Below, piece by piece: positions 34,904-44,976 of a stretch of 52,590 bases of DNA (position 1 is the stretch's first letter; each line of letters begins with the position of its first letter). Below the pieces are notes generated by a model. The model was not told the DNA's origin. It saw only the letters and a list, made by a program, of their open reading frames with translations, and made no database searches. The stretch comes from Spirosoma validum. Lineage in GTDB: Bacteria > Bacteroidota > Bacteroidia > Cytophagales > Spirosomataceae. The stretch is from assembly GCF_014699035.1 (NCBI RefSeq), contig NZ_JACXAA010000026.1, forward strand, positions 1 to 52,590. Reading direction: 5' to 3'. The translations under genes were made by a program, and so were the position numbers.

Positions 34904-36766
34904 ATGGCTAAACCTGGTAATGGGAATACCCGACGGGATTTTTTACGGACTTGTTCGGTAAGCATTGGGGCGGGGCTGCCCGGCCTTGAGCAACAAATGG
35001 ACAAGCTACGAGCCCTAGCCGGGAACGGACTCGTTTTGCCGCCAACCGGCCGCTCGGCACTGGTCGGTCACCGTAACCTGTTTAATGGCGATACGGGCGT
35101 CTTTTTCTACAACCCCGAACGCTGGCAACCCGAAGATTTTGCCTGGCGGCTGGCTACGAACCCCGTTACGGGTAAACGCAATTCTGCACCCACGCTCGAA
35201 GGCGGCCCCTTCTCACCCAGAGCGATCCACCGCTTCGTCGGTACGCTCGCCGATAATGGCGTCGATACGTTCATCATAAATGCCAACGGGTCGCGGGCCT
35301 GGTACCCCAGCAAGACCGTCCCTCACATTCTACAGGGCTACCAGCGGGGCGACCGGGACTTTTTCCGCGGTCACGCACTGGGCGTGCTGAAAGACAATCC
35401 AAAAGGGGTCGAGGGGTACATCGACCAGTTGATGGCGTTTATGAATCTATACCAGGATTTACTCGACGCGGGGGTGGACTGGCTGGCCGAAACCGCTCAG
35501 GCGTGCCGTCAACGGAGGCTCTCCCCCTGGGTCAGCATTCGCATGAACGACGTCCACGGCACTAGCAACTTCGAGGGTAGTTTCTTCAACACCCCCCTGC
35601 TCAAGCGGGCCGACATGCGCCTGTCGCGCAGTTACTACGGCTCCCATCGGGCTTCGAATCGGGCCGGGCTTAACTACCAGCAAGCAGAGGTTCGTTCCTT
35701 GATGTTCGAGCAAATCCGGGAGGTCGTCGAGGCCTACGATTTTGAGGGGCTGGAACTCGACTGGTGGCGACAGCCGCTCTGCTGCGAGCCGACAGCCTCG
35801 CCCCAAACGGTGGCCATGATGAGTGACTGGTTGCGGCAGATTCGCGCGCTGACCCAGCGCCGGGCTGGGCAAACCGGTCGGCCCTACCCGCTGGGACTTC
35901 GCATACCGGGGCGGCTGGGTATGTTAAAAACCATCGGGCTGGACGTGGTAAGCCTGTGCCGGGAAGGAACCCTGGATTTTATCTGCCCGTCGGGCTTTGT
36001 TTGCACCACCTGGGACATGGCTCACGACCAGTTACGCGCTCAGCTTGGCGAACGGGTGGCCATCTACGGGGTAATCGATGCGGGGGTGAATATGCTGCCT
36101 ACGCGCAACCAGACGAGTACGTTGGCTCAACCGATGCGGTATATGCCAACCAGCCGCCCGCTGATGAAGGGCAATGCAGCTGGTAAACTAGGGTTGGGTG
36201 CCGATGGCATCGAGTGGTACAATTTCTACAATCCCGATCAGGCTCGGTTGCCGGGTCTCCAGTCGGAGTACGGGGCCTTGCAGGGGATCGCCGATCTGGA
36301 CAAGCTGCGGGGCCAGCCCAAGCAGTATTCGCTGGGCATTGGGGGGCGGATGTACAACCTGACCCCCTTCGATTTACCGGCTCAGTTGCCGGTGCGCCTG
36401 GCGTTTAATGATCAGCACGCATTTCGGGTGCCCATGTGTGCCGAACCGCCCGATAGTACTCTCGAGGTTTGCGTTCAACTAGTGCTGAACGCGGCCGACG
36501 AGGTGAAGATTTTGTCCGTGTCCTTCAATGAGTGCTGGCCAGTGCTACAGAGCGAGCGGGAGGACAAACTGCTGTTTGCCGCCGGTCCGCTCACCCACCT
36601 CTCGACAGACCACGCCGGTTATTGCTTTCGCTTTCCCATTACGCTGGTCCGCGAGGGCTGGAACGAAATCGTTGTCGAGAACGGTGGCCAGACTTCTCTG
36701 ACGGTGGTTGGTCTGGAAGTGGCCATCTGGGCGAAGAAAGTCAGGGCTGATAACCGATCTGAGTGA
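34904..36766 (+). CDS. Tat-exported glycoside hydrolase-like protein
   Basis: A 620-residue protein with a twin-arginine start (MAKPGNGNTRRDFLRTCSVS, Arg10-Arg11). The central region (about 90-430) looks like a TIM barrel. It contains DTFIINANGSR, YDFEGLELDWWRQP with candidate acidic residues, YPLGLRIPGR and ADGIEWYNFYN. A C-terminal beta-sandwich of about 150 residues follows. This resembles uncharacterised glycosidase-like proteins; I cannot place it in a numbered family. The gene is visibly richer in G+C than its neighbours, which suggests horizontal transfer. It stands alone between susD and convergent hydrolase genes. Confidence 0.65.
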   Translation: MAKPGNGNTRRDFLRTCSVSIGAGLPGLEQQMDKLRALAGNGLVLPPTGRSALVGHRNLFNGDTGVFFYNPERWQPEDFAWRLATNPVTGKRNSAPTLEGGPFSPRAIHRFVGTLADNGVDTFIINANGSRAWYPSKTVPHILQGYQRGDRDFFRGHALGVLKDNPKGVEGYIDQLMAFMNLYQDLLDAGVDWLAETAQACRQRRLSPWVSIRMNDVHGTSNFEGSFFNTPLLKRADMRLSRSYYGSHRASNRAGLNYQQAEVRSLMFEQIREVVEAYDFEGLELDWWRQPLCCEPTASPQTVAMMSDWLRQIRALTQRRAGQTGRPYPLGLRIPGRLGMLKTIGLDVVSLCREGTLDFICPSGFVCTTWDMAHDQLRAQLGERVAIYGVIDAGVNMLPTRNQTSTLAQPMRYMPTSRPLMKGNAAGKLGLGADGIEWYNFYNPDQARLPGLQSEYGALQGIADLDKLRGQPKQYSLGIGGRMYNLTPFDLPAQLPVRLAFNDQHAFRVPMCAEPPDSTLEVCVQLVLNAADEVKILSVSFNECWPVLQSEREDKLLFAAGPLTHLSTDHAGYCFRFPITLVREGWNEIVVENGGQTSLTVVGLEVAIWAKKVRADNRSE

Positions 36767-37075
36767 GGCAACTTTTCTGGTCGGCGAGCCGTCGAAGGAT
36801 AGTTTGGACGTGCTGTCTTTCAGCCAATGCAATTCATTATTCACGTTAAGCTAAAGCAGTTATCGAAAGTCAGACTGTTGTCGTGAAATAAACCATTCTC
36901 CCAAACGCTCCTTCCGTGCGATGGCTGTTTACGCTATTAATTTTAATGACGAAATTTTCCATTTTGGTAAGACTACCTCAAATGACGAATTGGATTTTCC
37001 TGCTCCGACGTAGTGGCCGGTACGTCGGAGCGATCCGTTTTCTAAGCTTCACACAGTACTGCTGTTTTGAGGAGA
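36767..37075. other. Intergenic region, no feature seen
   Basis: About 309 bases between convergent genes. Short open frames here have no family resemblance. No terminator with a T-run was found. Confidence 0.4.
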
Positions 37076-39778
37076 TCAATATTCGAGCCGTATTTCTGCC
37101 TGGCCTGAAAAGGGTTTTATAGAGACGGTTTCCGTCTGTTCGTTGTATATACCTCCTGTTACGTTCACAGGCTTTTTACCGGCGGGGTGGGGAATGCGTA
37201 TCAACACTTCGTTCGGTTTACGAGTATCCGGGCAGCTCACGGTAGCGGTGATGTACCCCTTTTCTACTTCCGAAAGTACATTCGCCGTAATCGGACCGAA
37301 ATAGCTCCTGACATTACTCAGCGTTAGTTTATTGCCCTGATCTAGCCATTTACGCGGGATCGTATTGAACAATCTGAGGGTAGGGCCATCTTCCAGATAA
37401 AGCATCCAGCGGGTTTCCATCAGGAACCAGGCTTCCTCATGCGTCTTGTGCGGACTAACTTTGAATAAATGTTCCCAGAAGGTGTAGGTGTCCCGATCAG
37501 CATGGGCCGCAAACGTATTGTAGTAGGTGCTTAAAAAAGGTTTGGTCATACCCAGCTTCGCCTGCATCCAGTTGTGGCGGCTGTAATACGGTTGACTAAA
37601 CGCTGAATTTTCTTGGTAGAAAAGCTCGCTGTGATAGTTCAGAAGGGTTTTAGCCGCTGGCTCATGGGGGTCTATTACTTCGCAAAAAACCAGATGCATG
37701 GGACCAAGCATTCCATCCGGTGCCGTGAACGTACCATGCGACCAGAAGGTTTCGCGTTTATGGTACATACTTCTCAACCCGGCCCCTTCAGTCCAGGGCG
37801 GGGCCGTTGGACACCAGGTGCCGTCGCCTAAGGGAACCACCGGCGACAAAGCCATAGCGTTAAAAAACGACTGGCGGATAGCCTCTTTCCAGGCGTCCGC
37901 TTCCTTCCTGATCCTGTCGGACTGGGAGGGGTCAATCCTGGCCAGCATTTCGGCACAGCGGCTCATCCCGAGGTAGGCATAGCCATTGAGCATGAATTGA
38001 TGAAAATGATCTTCGGGGTCCGCTACTTTTCCTTCGATCATGCCATACCCCCGCCCGCGTAGTTCTTCCTTCTTGTTCCGGTTGCGCCAGGCGATCAGGT
38101 AATCACAGGCTTTAATGATTTTTGCTTTTACATTCCCGACCCATTCCTGGTCGTTGGTATACCGGAAGTATTCGCCCATGCTCCATAAGGCAGCCCCGGT
38201 TTCGACCATATAGCCATTGAAATTCTGGATAAAGCCGTCTTCATGCTGCTTGTCAAGAAAGTAATCCAACGACCGCCTGGCAATATCGTTCCAGCCCATT
38301 GATGTATAAAACTGAATGATCGGCGCACTTTCCGTTCCGATTGGTGCATAGACGCCAATGGTCGGGGCAAGCGTAGCGTTGGGTTCATTGCCATACGTAA
38401 TCAGGTCGAGATGTAACAATCCGGCCTGGATCATTTCGTCAATCCGCTTTTCGGGGACATGTATTTGCGCGGCTTTCTCTAATTTAGCGAGCCAAAAGTT
38501 CTTGCTTTCGGCATAACGTTGCTCAAATGTCTGCATCGCCAGTTGCGAAGCACGTTCTTTGGAAACGGGACTATGAGGAATAAAAAAATCGAATAGTGCT
38601 TTTTCACCGGGTTGCAGCAAAATGGCCATTTCTTCACCGGGCAGCGGTTTCCCGTTCAGTTTGGAAATACAGAAAACTCGTTCTTCCGAATAGGCTGAAA
38701 AGCCGGTTTTTATATCGAAACGATACGGAAATTTCTGCCACCACATCGTACCTGGACGTGGAGTTTTGAACCAGGCGTAACGAGGTACTGAACCGGTATT
38801 CAGTATCTCAGATCTGAAAAATAAAACGGTTTCTTCGTCCGGGTTTAAGGCTTTCTCCGTTTTGGTTTTCACCAATTCCTGCTGCTCTTTGGTGAACATG
38901 TGACCACCACTGAAACTGTCGGCCACCAGAAAATCGGTTCCTTTCAACTCTGCCAGGGGTGATTTTTCCAAGGATACAAATGTGGTCGACTTATAAACGA
39001 CATCATCGTCGGTCAACGTTGAGTGTAAAATCGGTAATGTGCCCTGTTCCAACCGGCGCGAGACATTCTCCTTTACGCCAACGCCCCGACCATACGTGTA
39101 CAGGTAATGTACCGGTTCATTTTTTGTCTCGGCCAGTCGCAACGCTGTCGACGACAGTTTGGGCGAAATAATGTTAGCTTCTCCCTGGGATGCGTCCGAG
39201 AGGTTTTCGACAATCTCGAAAATTCTAAAATCCCGGCTGGTCCCCAGCCAGGTAGGTACTGTCATTTTTCTGACCTGCTTCTCAACCGAGGAAAAGGACA
39301 CTTCGCTCTCGGTTTCAATGCGTTTCAGCTTAGTCATTGTTTTTCTGGAACGTACTGCGGTCTCCACCTCCTGGTAAGACCTTCTATCCGTAGCAGTCAA
39401 TACTACTACGCCATAATCCGGTATATAAATGGGGGAACTGGACGTAACGTCCCGAAGAAAAAATGAAAAAGGATTTTTAGCCGTTTTAATTGACACCACA
39501 GTAGCTCCGGTTCCATATTCGGTTTGGGCGCTGTCAATCGTTATCAGGATGCCCGGGCGATTACCTGACACTACCTGAAAGGCATCGGCTTTTATCTTCC
39601 CTTTTCCGGCTGACAGTTCGATTTGGCTCAGAACACCGTGCTGCAACTGAACCGTACCGGATAGCGACGTACCTCCTTTCCATTCGACCCTGACCTGTAC
39701 TACGTTCTGAGAAAAGGCCTTTGAACTCAAAACCGCCAGCAAAAGACTGATAGTAAAAGAAGTCCATTTGTAATCCAT
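37076..39778 (-). CDS. Secreted six-hairpin glycosidase-like protein
   Basis: A 900-residue protein from ATG 39778, where the signal peptide begins (WTSFTISLLLAVLSSKAFSQ). A longer frame to 39880 runs into the hairpin at 39847 and has no signal. The N-terminal half is beta-rich (about 25-420). The second half (about 450-800) is an alpha/alpha toroid, with LHLDLITYGNEPNATLAPTI, ETGAALWSMGEYFRYT, DHFHQFMLNGYAYLGMSRC and RDTYTFWEHLF. A beta domain ends the protein. This layout fits inverting six-hairpin hydrolases related to GH78/GH95-type enzymes. The likely acid residues cannot be assigned from sequence alone. It is presumably periplasmic and acts on oligosaccharides of the same glycan as the neighbours. 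Confidence 0.7.
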   Translation of the reverse strand: MDYKWTSFTISLLLAVLSSKAFSQNVVQVRVEWKGGTSLSGTVQLQHGVLSQIELSAGKGKIKADAFQVVSGNRPGILITIDSAQTEYGTGATVVSIKTAKNPFSFFLRDVTSSSPIYIPDYGVVVLTATDRRSYQEVETAVRSRKTMTKLKRIETESEVSFSSVEKQVRKMTVPTWLGTSRDFRIFEIVENLSDASQGEANIISPKLSSTALRLAETKNEPVHYLYTYGRGVGVKENVSRRLEQGTLPILHSTLTDDDVVYKSTTFVSLEKSPLAELKGTDFLVADSFSGGHMFTKEQQELVKTKTEKALNPDEETVLFFRSEILNTGSVPRYAWFKTPRPGTMWWQKFPYRFDIKTGFSAYSEERVFCISKLNGKPLPGEEMAILLQPGEKALFDFFIPHSPVSKERASQLAMQTFEQRYAESKNFWLAKLEKAAQIHVPEKRIDEMIQAGLLHLDLITYGNEPNATLAPTIGVYAPIGTESAPIIQFYTSMGWNDIARRSLDYFLDKQHEDGFIQNFNGYMVETGAALWSMGEYFRYTNDQEWVGNVKAKIIKACDYLIAWRNRNKKEELRGRGYGMIEGKVADPEDHFHQFMLNGYAYLGMSRCAEMLARIDPSQSDRIRKEADAWKEAIRQSFFNAMALSPVVPLGDGTWCPTAPPWTEGAGLRSMYHKRETFWSHGTFTAPDGMLGPMHLVFCEVIDPHEPAAKTLLNYHSELFYQENSAFSQPYYSRHNWMQAKLGMTKPFLSTYYNTFAAHADRDTYTFWEHLFKVSPHKTHEEAWFLMETRWMLYLEDGPTLRLFNTIPRKWLDQGNKLTLSNVRSYFGPITANVLSEVEKGYITATVSCPDTRKPNEVLIRIPHPAGKKPVNVTGGIYNEQTETVSIKPFSGQAEIRLEY

Positions 39779-39846
39779 AAGCTGAGTGTATTGAGTGTTT
39801 TTTGTCATTCCGACCGGTCCGTCAGTGCCAAAGGTGATATCGATGG

Positions 39847-39884
39847 AGCCGTGATGTCGGTTTCTCAAAACCGACATCACGGCT
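39847..39884. repeat. Perfect 17-bp hairpin between the GH28 and six-hairpin genes
   Basis: AGCCGTGATGTCGGTTT (39847-39863) pairs exactly with AAACCGACATCACGGCT (39868-39884) around a 4-base loop. It lies 20 bases after the GH28 stop on the minus strand. There is no T-run, so it may be a REP-type element or an RNA-stability hairpin. A REP-like word TTTTTTGTCATTCCGACC sits at about 39797-39814. Confidence 0.7.
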
Positions 39885-39904
39885 GAAGGCGCCCGATTGG
39901 GTGT

Positions 39905-41371
39905 TTATCGCCCCGGCAAGGTCAAGCCGGTGGAATGAGCAGAGTAGACCGACGGTTTTTTCCGGTCGGGGTCCGTAATAAGCATGGGGGTTAAGTTGGC
40001 CTGTTTCACGTCATCGAGCACAACGGCGGGACGATAGTCGTTTTTCGAACAGGTTAGTTTTACGTTGTCGAACCGAATATTTTGCGCATGACGTACATAA
40101 AAACCCCAGGCTGGTAGTTCGCCAAACATCGAGAAATCCGGGTAAGCCGTTGGTTTTTCAGGTACTTTGTCGAGCGCCGTGGTCGGTACGTTTGCTACCA
40201 TTGAAGTACCCCCACCCGGATAAATTATTTCCACGTTTTTCAATGTTACGTCTTTAACAAACGCATCGGGCATACCGACAATCGATGAGGGCGATACATT
40301 CCGAGGCATGTCTTCGATTGGGCCTTCATACTCATAACCCGCGTCGGCTTTGGTCGCGGGCACCTCGACCCGGATGTTCGTCAGCCGAACGTTTTCAAGA
40401 CGGCCTTTTTTACCCTTTACCCGTTCTCCGATTCGCAGAAAAATGGCGTTTCCGGTATTGATAGCCTGCAAACTGTCAATCACTACGTTCTCGACAAAAC
40501 CGCCATCCACAGCTTCCAGGGCGATGGCTGAGCGGTAGGTATCATACACTTTATTCTGCACCATTTTGATGTTTCGAAAACCGCCGTAGCTGGCCGTACC
40601 AAATTTGATCGCATTGGCACTCGACCGGATGGTACAGTTGCGGACGTATATGTTCTGACAAACCTGCGCGGGGTCGTGCGATTTTAAACAAATGCCATCA
40701 TCGGCTGAATCGATATAGGAGTCGGTAACGCTTACACTATCAGAATCCACAATGTCGATGCCGTCATTGTTCCAGTAGGCTTTGCTATCGACGGTAATGC
40801 CCGCCAACTGTACGTTGCGGCACTGATCATAAATTTGCACCCAGCTCGCTGCATTACGTAACGTTACGGTTTGAAGTTTTACCCGCTGGCATCCCTTGAA
40901 GTACAGAATGACGGCGCGCGCTTCGGCCTCGGGGCGATCATAGCGAAACAAGTCTTTGACGAGTCCTTTCTGAATCACATTCACGACGTTACGGGCCAGT
41001 TGACGCCCCTGCCCGTCGATCACACCTTTACCAGTAATGGCAATATTCTGCTGGTTTTCGCCGAACACCAGTGCCGTCCAGACGTGCCGATCGTAGTCAA
41101 AGGGGTTGAGTGATCCCATTAGCACGGCCCCTTCTTCCAGATGCAGCGTTACGTTCGATTTTAAATGAATCGACCCTGTCAGATACCGCCCGACGTAGAA
41201 CACCAGCCGTCCACCCCCATTTGAATGAATATAATCGACAGCGTACTGAATAGAACGCGTGTTGAGTGTAGCGCCATCCGAATAAATACCGAAAAACGAC
41301 GCTGGGTAATCTTTGGCTTGAACACTCAGGCTAACCCAGAGCAGAAATAAAGCGGTTTTTAAGTTGATCAT
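39905..41371 (-). CDS. GH28 family secreted glycosidase (polygalacturonase/rhamnogalacturonase-like)
   Basis: A 488-residue protein with a signal peptide (ALFLLWVSLSVQA) and a right-handed beta-helix. The start DYPASFFGIYSDGATLNTRS is the typical GH28 pectinase opening. The catalytic aspartates are in NNDGIDIVDS (Asp203) and DSADDGICLKS (Asp224, Asp225). The third motif is ANAIKFGTASYGG rather than the G-H-G of classical polygalacturonases, as often in Bacteroidota GH28. It probably releases galacturonic acid from pectin backbone or side-chain ends. It is divergent from the GH78 operon across a 306-base control region. Confidence 0.9.
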   Translation of the reverse strand: MINLKTALFLLWVSLSVQAKDYPASFFGIYSDGATLNTRSIQYAVDYIHSNGGGRLVFYVGRYLTGSIHLKSNVTLHLEEGAVLMGSLNPFDYDRHVWTALVFGENQQNIAITGKGVIDGQGRQLARNVVNVIQKGLVKDLFRYDRPEAEARAVILYFKGCQRVKLQTVTLRNAASWVQIYDQCRNVQLAGITVDSKAYWNNDGIDIVDSDSVSVTDSYIDSADDGICLKSHDPAQVCQNIYVRNCTIRSSANAIKFGTASYGGFRNIKMVQNKVYDTYRSAIALEAVDGGFVENVVIDSLQAINTGNAIFLRIGERVKGKKGRLENVRLTNIRVEVPATKADAGYEYEGPIEDMPRNVSPSSIVGMPDAFVKDVTLKNVEIIYPGGGTSMVANVPTTALDKVPEKPTAYPDFSMFGELPAWGFYVRHAQNIRFDNVKLTCSKNDYRPAVVLDDVKQANLTPMLITDPDRKKPSVYSAHSTGLTLPGR

Positions 41372-41677
41372 GGACTATGAAGATGGGTTTTGAAGAGGTG
41401 GGTTAACAATCCCCTCTATTGGGATATATCGCCTATAAAACTACTTATTGGTAGCTATAAGTGGTAATAAAAGTCGAAAAAATGGTACAAAAGCATCATT
41501 TTTTGCTATTAAACTGGAACTCTTGGGTACTCCAAAGCGATAAGTTTACATTGCTGAAACTATAAGCTTTTATAGAAAAATTAATACATATTAAATACGA
41601 AAAGCGCACTCATTAGTCGCAACAACTTTTCGGCTTATAACACTAGCTGGCTGTTCACTACTTTTCAAGCGTTACCA
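41372..41677. other. Divergent control region between GH28 and GH78 operon
   Basis: A+T-rich, 306 bases, no gene. A promoter-like pair for the plus strand is TTGG (41523) and TAAGTTTA (41541-41548), 18 bases apart; the second differs by one base from the TAnnTTTG consensus. It is 130 bases before the GH78 start. The convergent AraC regulator at 51165-52076 may act here, but no repeat could be tied to it. Confidence 0.3.
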
Positions 41678-44600
41678 ATGAAGATTCTATGGTTTAGTTT
41701 TCTGGCTCTGTTAGTTACCTTTTTAGCCTATGGTGGTAATCAAAATACTGATCTGAAAATTAGTAATCTACGAACCGAGTATTTAGTAAATCCTGTTGGG
41801 CTTGACGTCACACAGCCCCGCCTGAGTTGGGAATTGGTTTCTGCTAAGAGAGGACAGTCTCAGTCGGCTTACCAGATCTTAGTTAGTATTGATTCCCTAT
41901 CCCTGGTAAACGGTGCCGCTACTATATGGGATTCGGGAAAAGTGGAATCTGACAGAGCCAGTCAAGTGAGGTACACCGGCAGCAAGCTGGTTTCCAGGAC
42001 CACCTATTTCTGGAAAGTCCGCGTTTGGGATGCCGGGAAGAACGTTAGTTCGTGGAGTGCTATAGCTAGCTGGTCGATGGGACTGCTCAATAAGGAGGAC
42101 TGGCATGCACACTGGATTGGAGCGCCGGAAGAAAATGTACCTGACAGCGCAAAATTTACCATTTGGCACAGCTTTCAGTCGGGTTCTAGCGCTGCCGAGA
42201 ATGCTGGCAATCAGTGGGTCGATGTTGATTTGGGCTTGCAACAGGAAATTCGTCAAATTAAACTCTATCCCGTAGATTATAAACTTCACGCCAACGGATA
42301 TTTATTTCCCAAACGTTTCAAAATTTTGGTATCGGCTACCGCTGACTTTAAGAAGCCAACGGTAATTGCGGACGAAAGCGCTCAGGATTACGACCAGAAA
42401 GGGCTGGAACCGTACAGTAAACTGATTACGCCCGTTACAGGTCGATACATCCGGGTAGTCGTCAGCAAACTCAAAAAAACGGCTGAGGGTAAGTACGCTT
42501 ACGCCTTCGCCGAGTTGGAAGCCATCAATGGCAGTTCAGAAAATGTTGCCCTGAAAAAACCGGTCGTCGCATCCGTTCTGTACGCTACGTATCCTGCTTT
42601 TTCAGGGGAAAAATGGACCCCGGCAAAATTGACGGATGGCGCTTACGCAGGCAGCTCGGCTAATCGCAAACCCTTCAAATCGTCCATACCCGCATCGCCT
42701 TTGTTACGTAAGACCTTCACGGTAACGAAAAAAGTGAAGCAAGCCACCCTCTACGCGAGCGCTTTGGGCATGTATGAGATGACCATTAACGGAAAAAAAG
42801 CCGGGAATCAGGTTTTGGCACCCGAGTGGACCGACTACCACGAACGCGTTCAGTACCAGACCTACGATGTCACCAAGTCCCTGAAAAAGGGCGTCAATGT
42901 GATGGGTGCGATGCTGGCAGATGGTTGGTACGCCGGTGGCCTTTTTTCCCATCCTGACCGGGGGGCGTATGGATTCGACCGGCGGTTGATCGGGCAGTTG
43001 GAACTGCTGTTTGACGATGGTACCCGAACGCAGATCGTAACCGATGCTAGCTGGAATCTATTGGAGAACGGGCCGGTACAAACGGCGTCCATCTTCGACG
43101 GAGAACATTTTAATGCGAAACTATTACCCGCCAAGTGGATGGAACCGGATTTTGACGACGCTGCGTGGAAACCAGCTACCGTTGACAAAACCATCTCAAA
43201 AACACTCAACGCCCAAGGCAACGAACCGATCAGAGTTATCCAGGAGATTACGCCGGTGAAGGTGGTCAGGGTGAAAGACGATACGTACATCGTTGACCTG
43301 GGGCAAAACATAGCGGGGTGGGTAAATCTTAAAATTCCGTACAACCCAAAGCAACCCATTACGTTCAGGCATGGTGAAGTGCTGGACGAAAAGGGGCAAC
43401 TCTACGTTAGTAATCTGCGGGCAGCTAAACAGATTGACGTATATACACCAGGGTTAGAAGCCTCCATTGACTATGAACCCCGCTTTACGTATCATGGATT
43501 TCGATACGTTGAGATTTCCGGCCTCACCCAGGAACCTAAATTAACCAACGTAACAGGGAAAGTGGTCGCGTCGGCTGCGCCCTTAGCCGGTACGTTCGAG
43601 AGTTCGTCGCCTGATCTTAATAAATTGTGGGCCAATATTTTATGGACCCAGCGGGGGAACATGCATTCGGCACCGACCGACTGTCCGCAACGGGATGAGC
43701 GGGCGGGGTGGATGGGCGACGCCCAGGTGTTTGCCCAGACGTCTATTTTCAATCTGGACATGAGTGCCTTTTTCACCAAGTGGGTGCGGGATATTGCCGA
43801 TTGTCAGCGAGCCGACGGACGTTACCCGGATTATACGCCACAGGTCGATAAGTGGAATCGCTATTGTAATGCCCCCGGCTGGAGCGATGCGGGTGTCCTG
43901 GTGCCCTGGCGAATGTATGAGAACTATGGCGATACGGCAATCTTGGCCCGCCAGTACACGTCGATGAAAGCCTACATCCAGCACATTCTTAACACCAATC
44001 CGGATTTGTTGTGGAAAAATGAGCGAGGAAACATGTACGGCGATTGGCTGAATGGAAACACCATTATTGCTGACGACTATCCGAAAGAGGGTGGTAAAGT
44101 TGATAATGATATCTATTCAACGGCCTTTTTTGGTCATTCAACCCGAACCGTCGCCAAAGTTGCCAGGCTACTTGGTCATCAACAGGATTATACGTTCTAT
44201 GACTCGTTGGCAAACGCAATAAAGGCGCGGTTTGTCAGCCAATACGTGGCCGGAGACGGTACCATTGCCGGCAATACGCAGGCGGCTTACGCCCTGGCGC
44301 TGGATTTTGACCTGGTGCCTGAAAAGCTTCAGAAACAGGCCGCGGCCCATATGGTACAGGCCATCAAAGCGTATGATTACCGGATCTCGACCGGTATTCA
44401 ATCAACGATCCGTTTAATGAATCAGTTGTCGGAATATGGTTACGCCGATGTGGCCTACAAATTACTCGAAAGCCGCCGGTTTCCTTCCTGGATCTACTCG
44501 ATTGACCAGGGGGCAACCACCATTTGGGAGCGCTGGGACGGCTACGTGAAGGGTCGCGGCTTTCAGAACGTAGGTATGAATTCATTCAATCATTACGCCA

Positions 44601-44962
44601 TCGGCGCCGTGGGCGAATGGATGTACCGAAGCATCCTGGGCATTAACGCCGATTCGGCTGGCTACAAGCACTTTACAATTAAACCGCGTTTAGGCGGCAG
44701 CCTGACCTGGGCCAAAGGGTCTTATCAGTCCATTGCCGGAAAAATTGCCGTAGACTGGAAAGTCGATAAGGGCACCTTCCAGTTATCCGTTCAGATTCCA
44801 CCGAATACAACGGCTACCGTGTTCCTGCCATCCGGGAAAAGCATCAGCGAAAACGGGCAACGTATCGCAGGATCAAAAGACATCCGGATTCTTGAAACCA
44901 CCGATGCAGGTACGGCCTTACGCGTGCCATCCGGTAGTTATGCGTTTAGCGTAGCCTTATGA
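41678..44962 (+). CDS. GH78 alpha-L-rhamnosidase with inserted discoidin-like domain
   Basis: A 1094-residue secreted enzyme (signal LWFSFLALLVTFLAYG). It has the N-terminal Bac_rhamnosid_N region (LRTEYLVNPVGLDVTQPRLS), a carbohydrate-binding-like insert, and the catalytic (alpha/alpha)6 domain. The catalytic glutamate is in DCPQRDERAGWMGDAQ (Asp668, general acid Glu674, Trp678), and the second in GATTIWERWDGY (Glu951). The insert at about 175-325 has WVDVDLGLQQEIRQIKLYP and ELEAINGSSENVALKKP, which is F5/8 type C sequence but in a permuted order. It cleaves terminal alpha-L-rhamnose from pectin side chains or glycosides. First gene of the operon. Confidence 0.95.
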   Translation: MKILWFSFLALLVTFLAYGGNQNTDLKISNLRTEYLVNPVGLDVTQPRLSWELVSAKRGQSQSAYQILVSIDSLSLVNGAATIWDSGKVESDRASQVRYTGSKLVSRTTYFWKVRVWDAGKNVSSWSAIASWSMGLLNKEDWHAHWIGAPEENVPDSAKFTIWHSFQSGSSAAENAGNQWVDVDLGLQQEIRQIKLYPVDYKLHANGYLFPKRFKILVSATADFKKPTVIADESAQDYDQKGLEPYSKLITPVTGRYIRVVVSKLKKTAEGKYAYAFAELEAINGSSENVALKKPVVASVLYATYPAFSGEKWTPAKLTDGAYAGSSANRKPFKSSIPASPLLRKTFTVTKKVKQATLYASALGMYEMTINGKKAGNQVLAPEWTDYHERVQYQTYDVTKSLKKGVNVMGAMLADGWYAGGLFSHPDRGAYGFDRRLIGQLELLFDDGTRTQIVTDASWNLLENGPVQTASIFDGEHFNAKLLPAKWMEPDFDDAAWKPATVDKTISKTLNAQGNEPIRVIQEITPVKVVRVKDDTYIVDLGQNIAGWVNLKIPYNPKQPITFRHGEVLDEKGQLYVSNLRAAKQIDVYTPGLEASIDYEPRFTYHGFRYVEISGLTQEPKLTNVTGKVVASAAPLAGTFESSSPDLNKLWANILWTQRGNMHSAPTDCPQRDERAGWMGDAQVFAQTSIFNLDMSAFFTKWVRDIADCQRADGRYPDYTPQVDKWNRYCNAPGWSDAGVLVPWRMYENYGDTAILARQYTSMKAYIQHILNTNPDLLWKNERGNMYGDWLNGNTIIADDYPKEGGKVDNDIYSTAFFGHSTRTVAKVARLLGHQQDYTFYDSLANAIKARFVSQYVAGDGTIAGNTQAAYALALDFDLVPEKLQKQAAAHMVQAIKAYDYRISTGIQSTIRLMNQLSEYGYADVAYKLLESRRFPSWIYSIDQGATTIWERWDGYVKGRGFQNVGMNSFNHYAIGAVGEWMYRSILGINADSAGYKHFTIKPRLGGSLTWAKGSYQSIAGKIAVDWKVDKGTFQLSVQIPPNTTATVFLPSGKSISENGQRIAGSKDIRILETTDAGTALRVPSGSYAFSVAL

Positions 44963-44976
44963 AGTAAGATAAAACG

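Noticed and set aside
36916..37122. 68-codon plus-strand open frame
   Set aside because: Overlaps the 3' end of the six-hairpin gene on the other strand and shows no family; the hydrophobic start is not convincing on its own.
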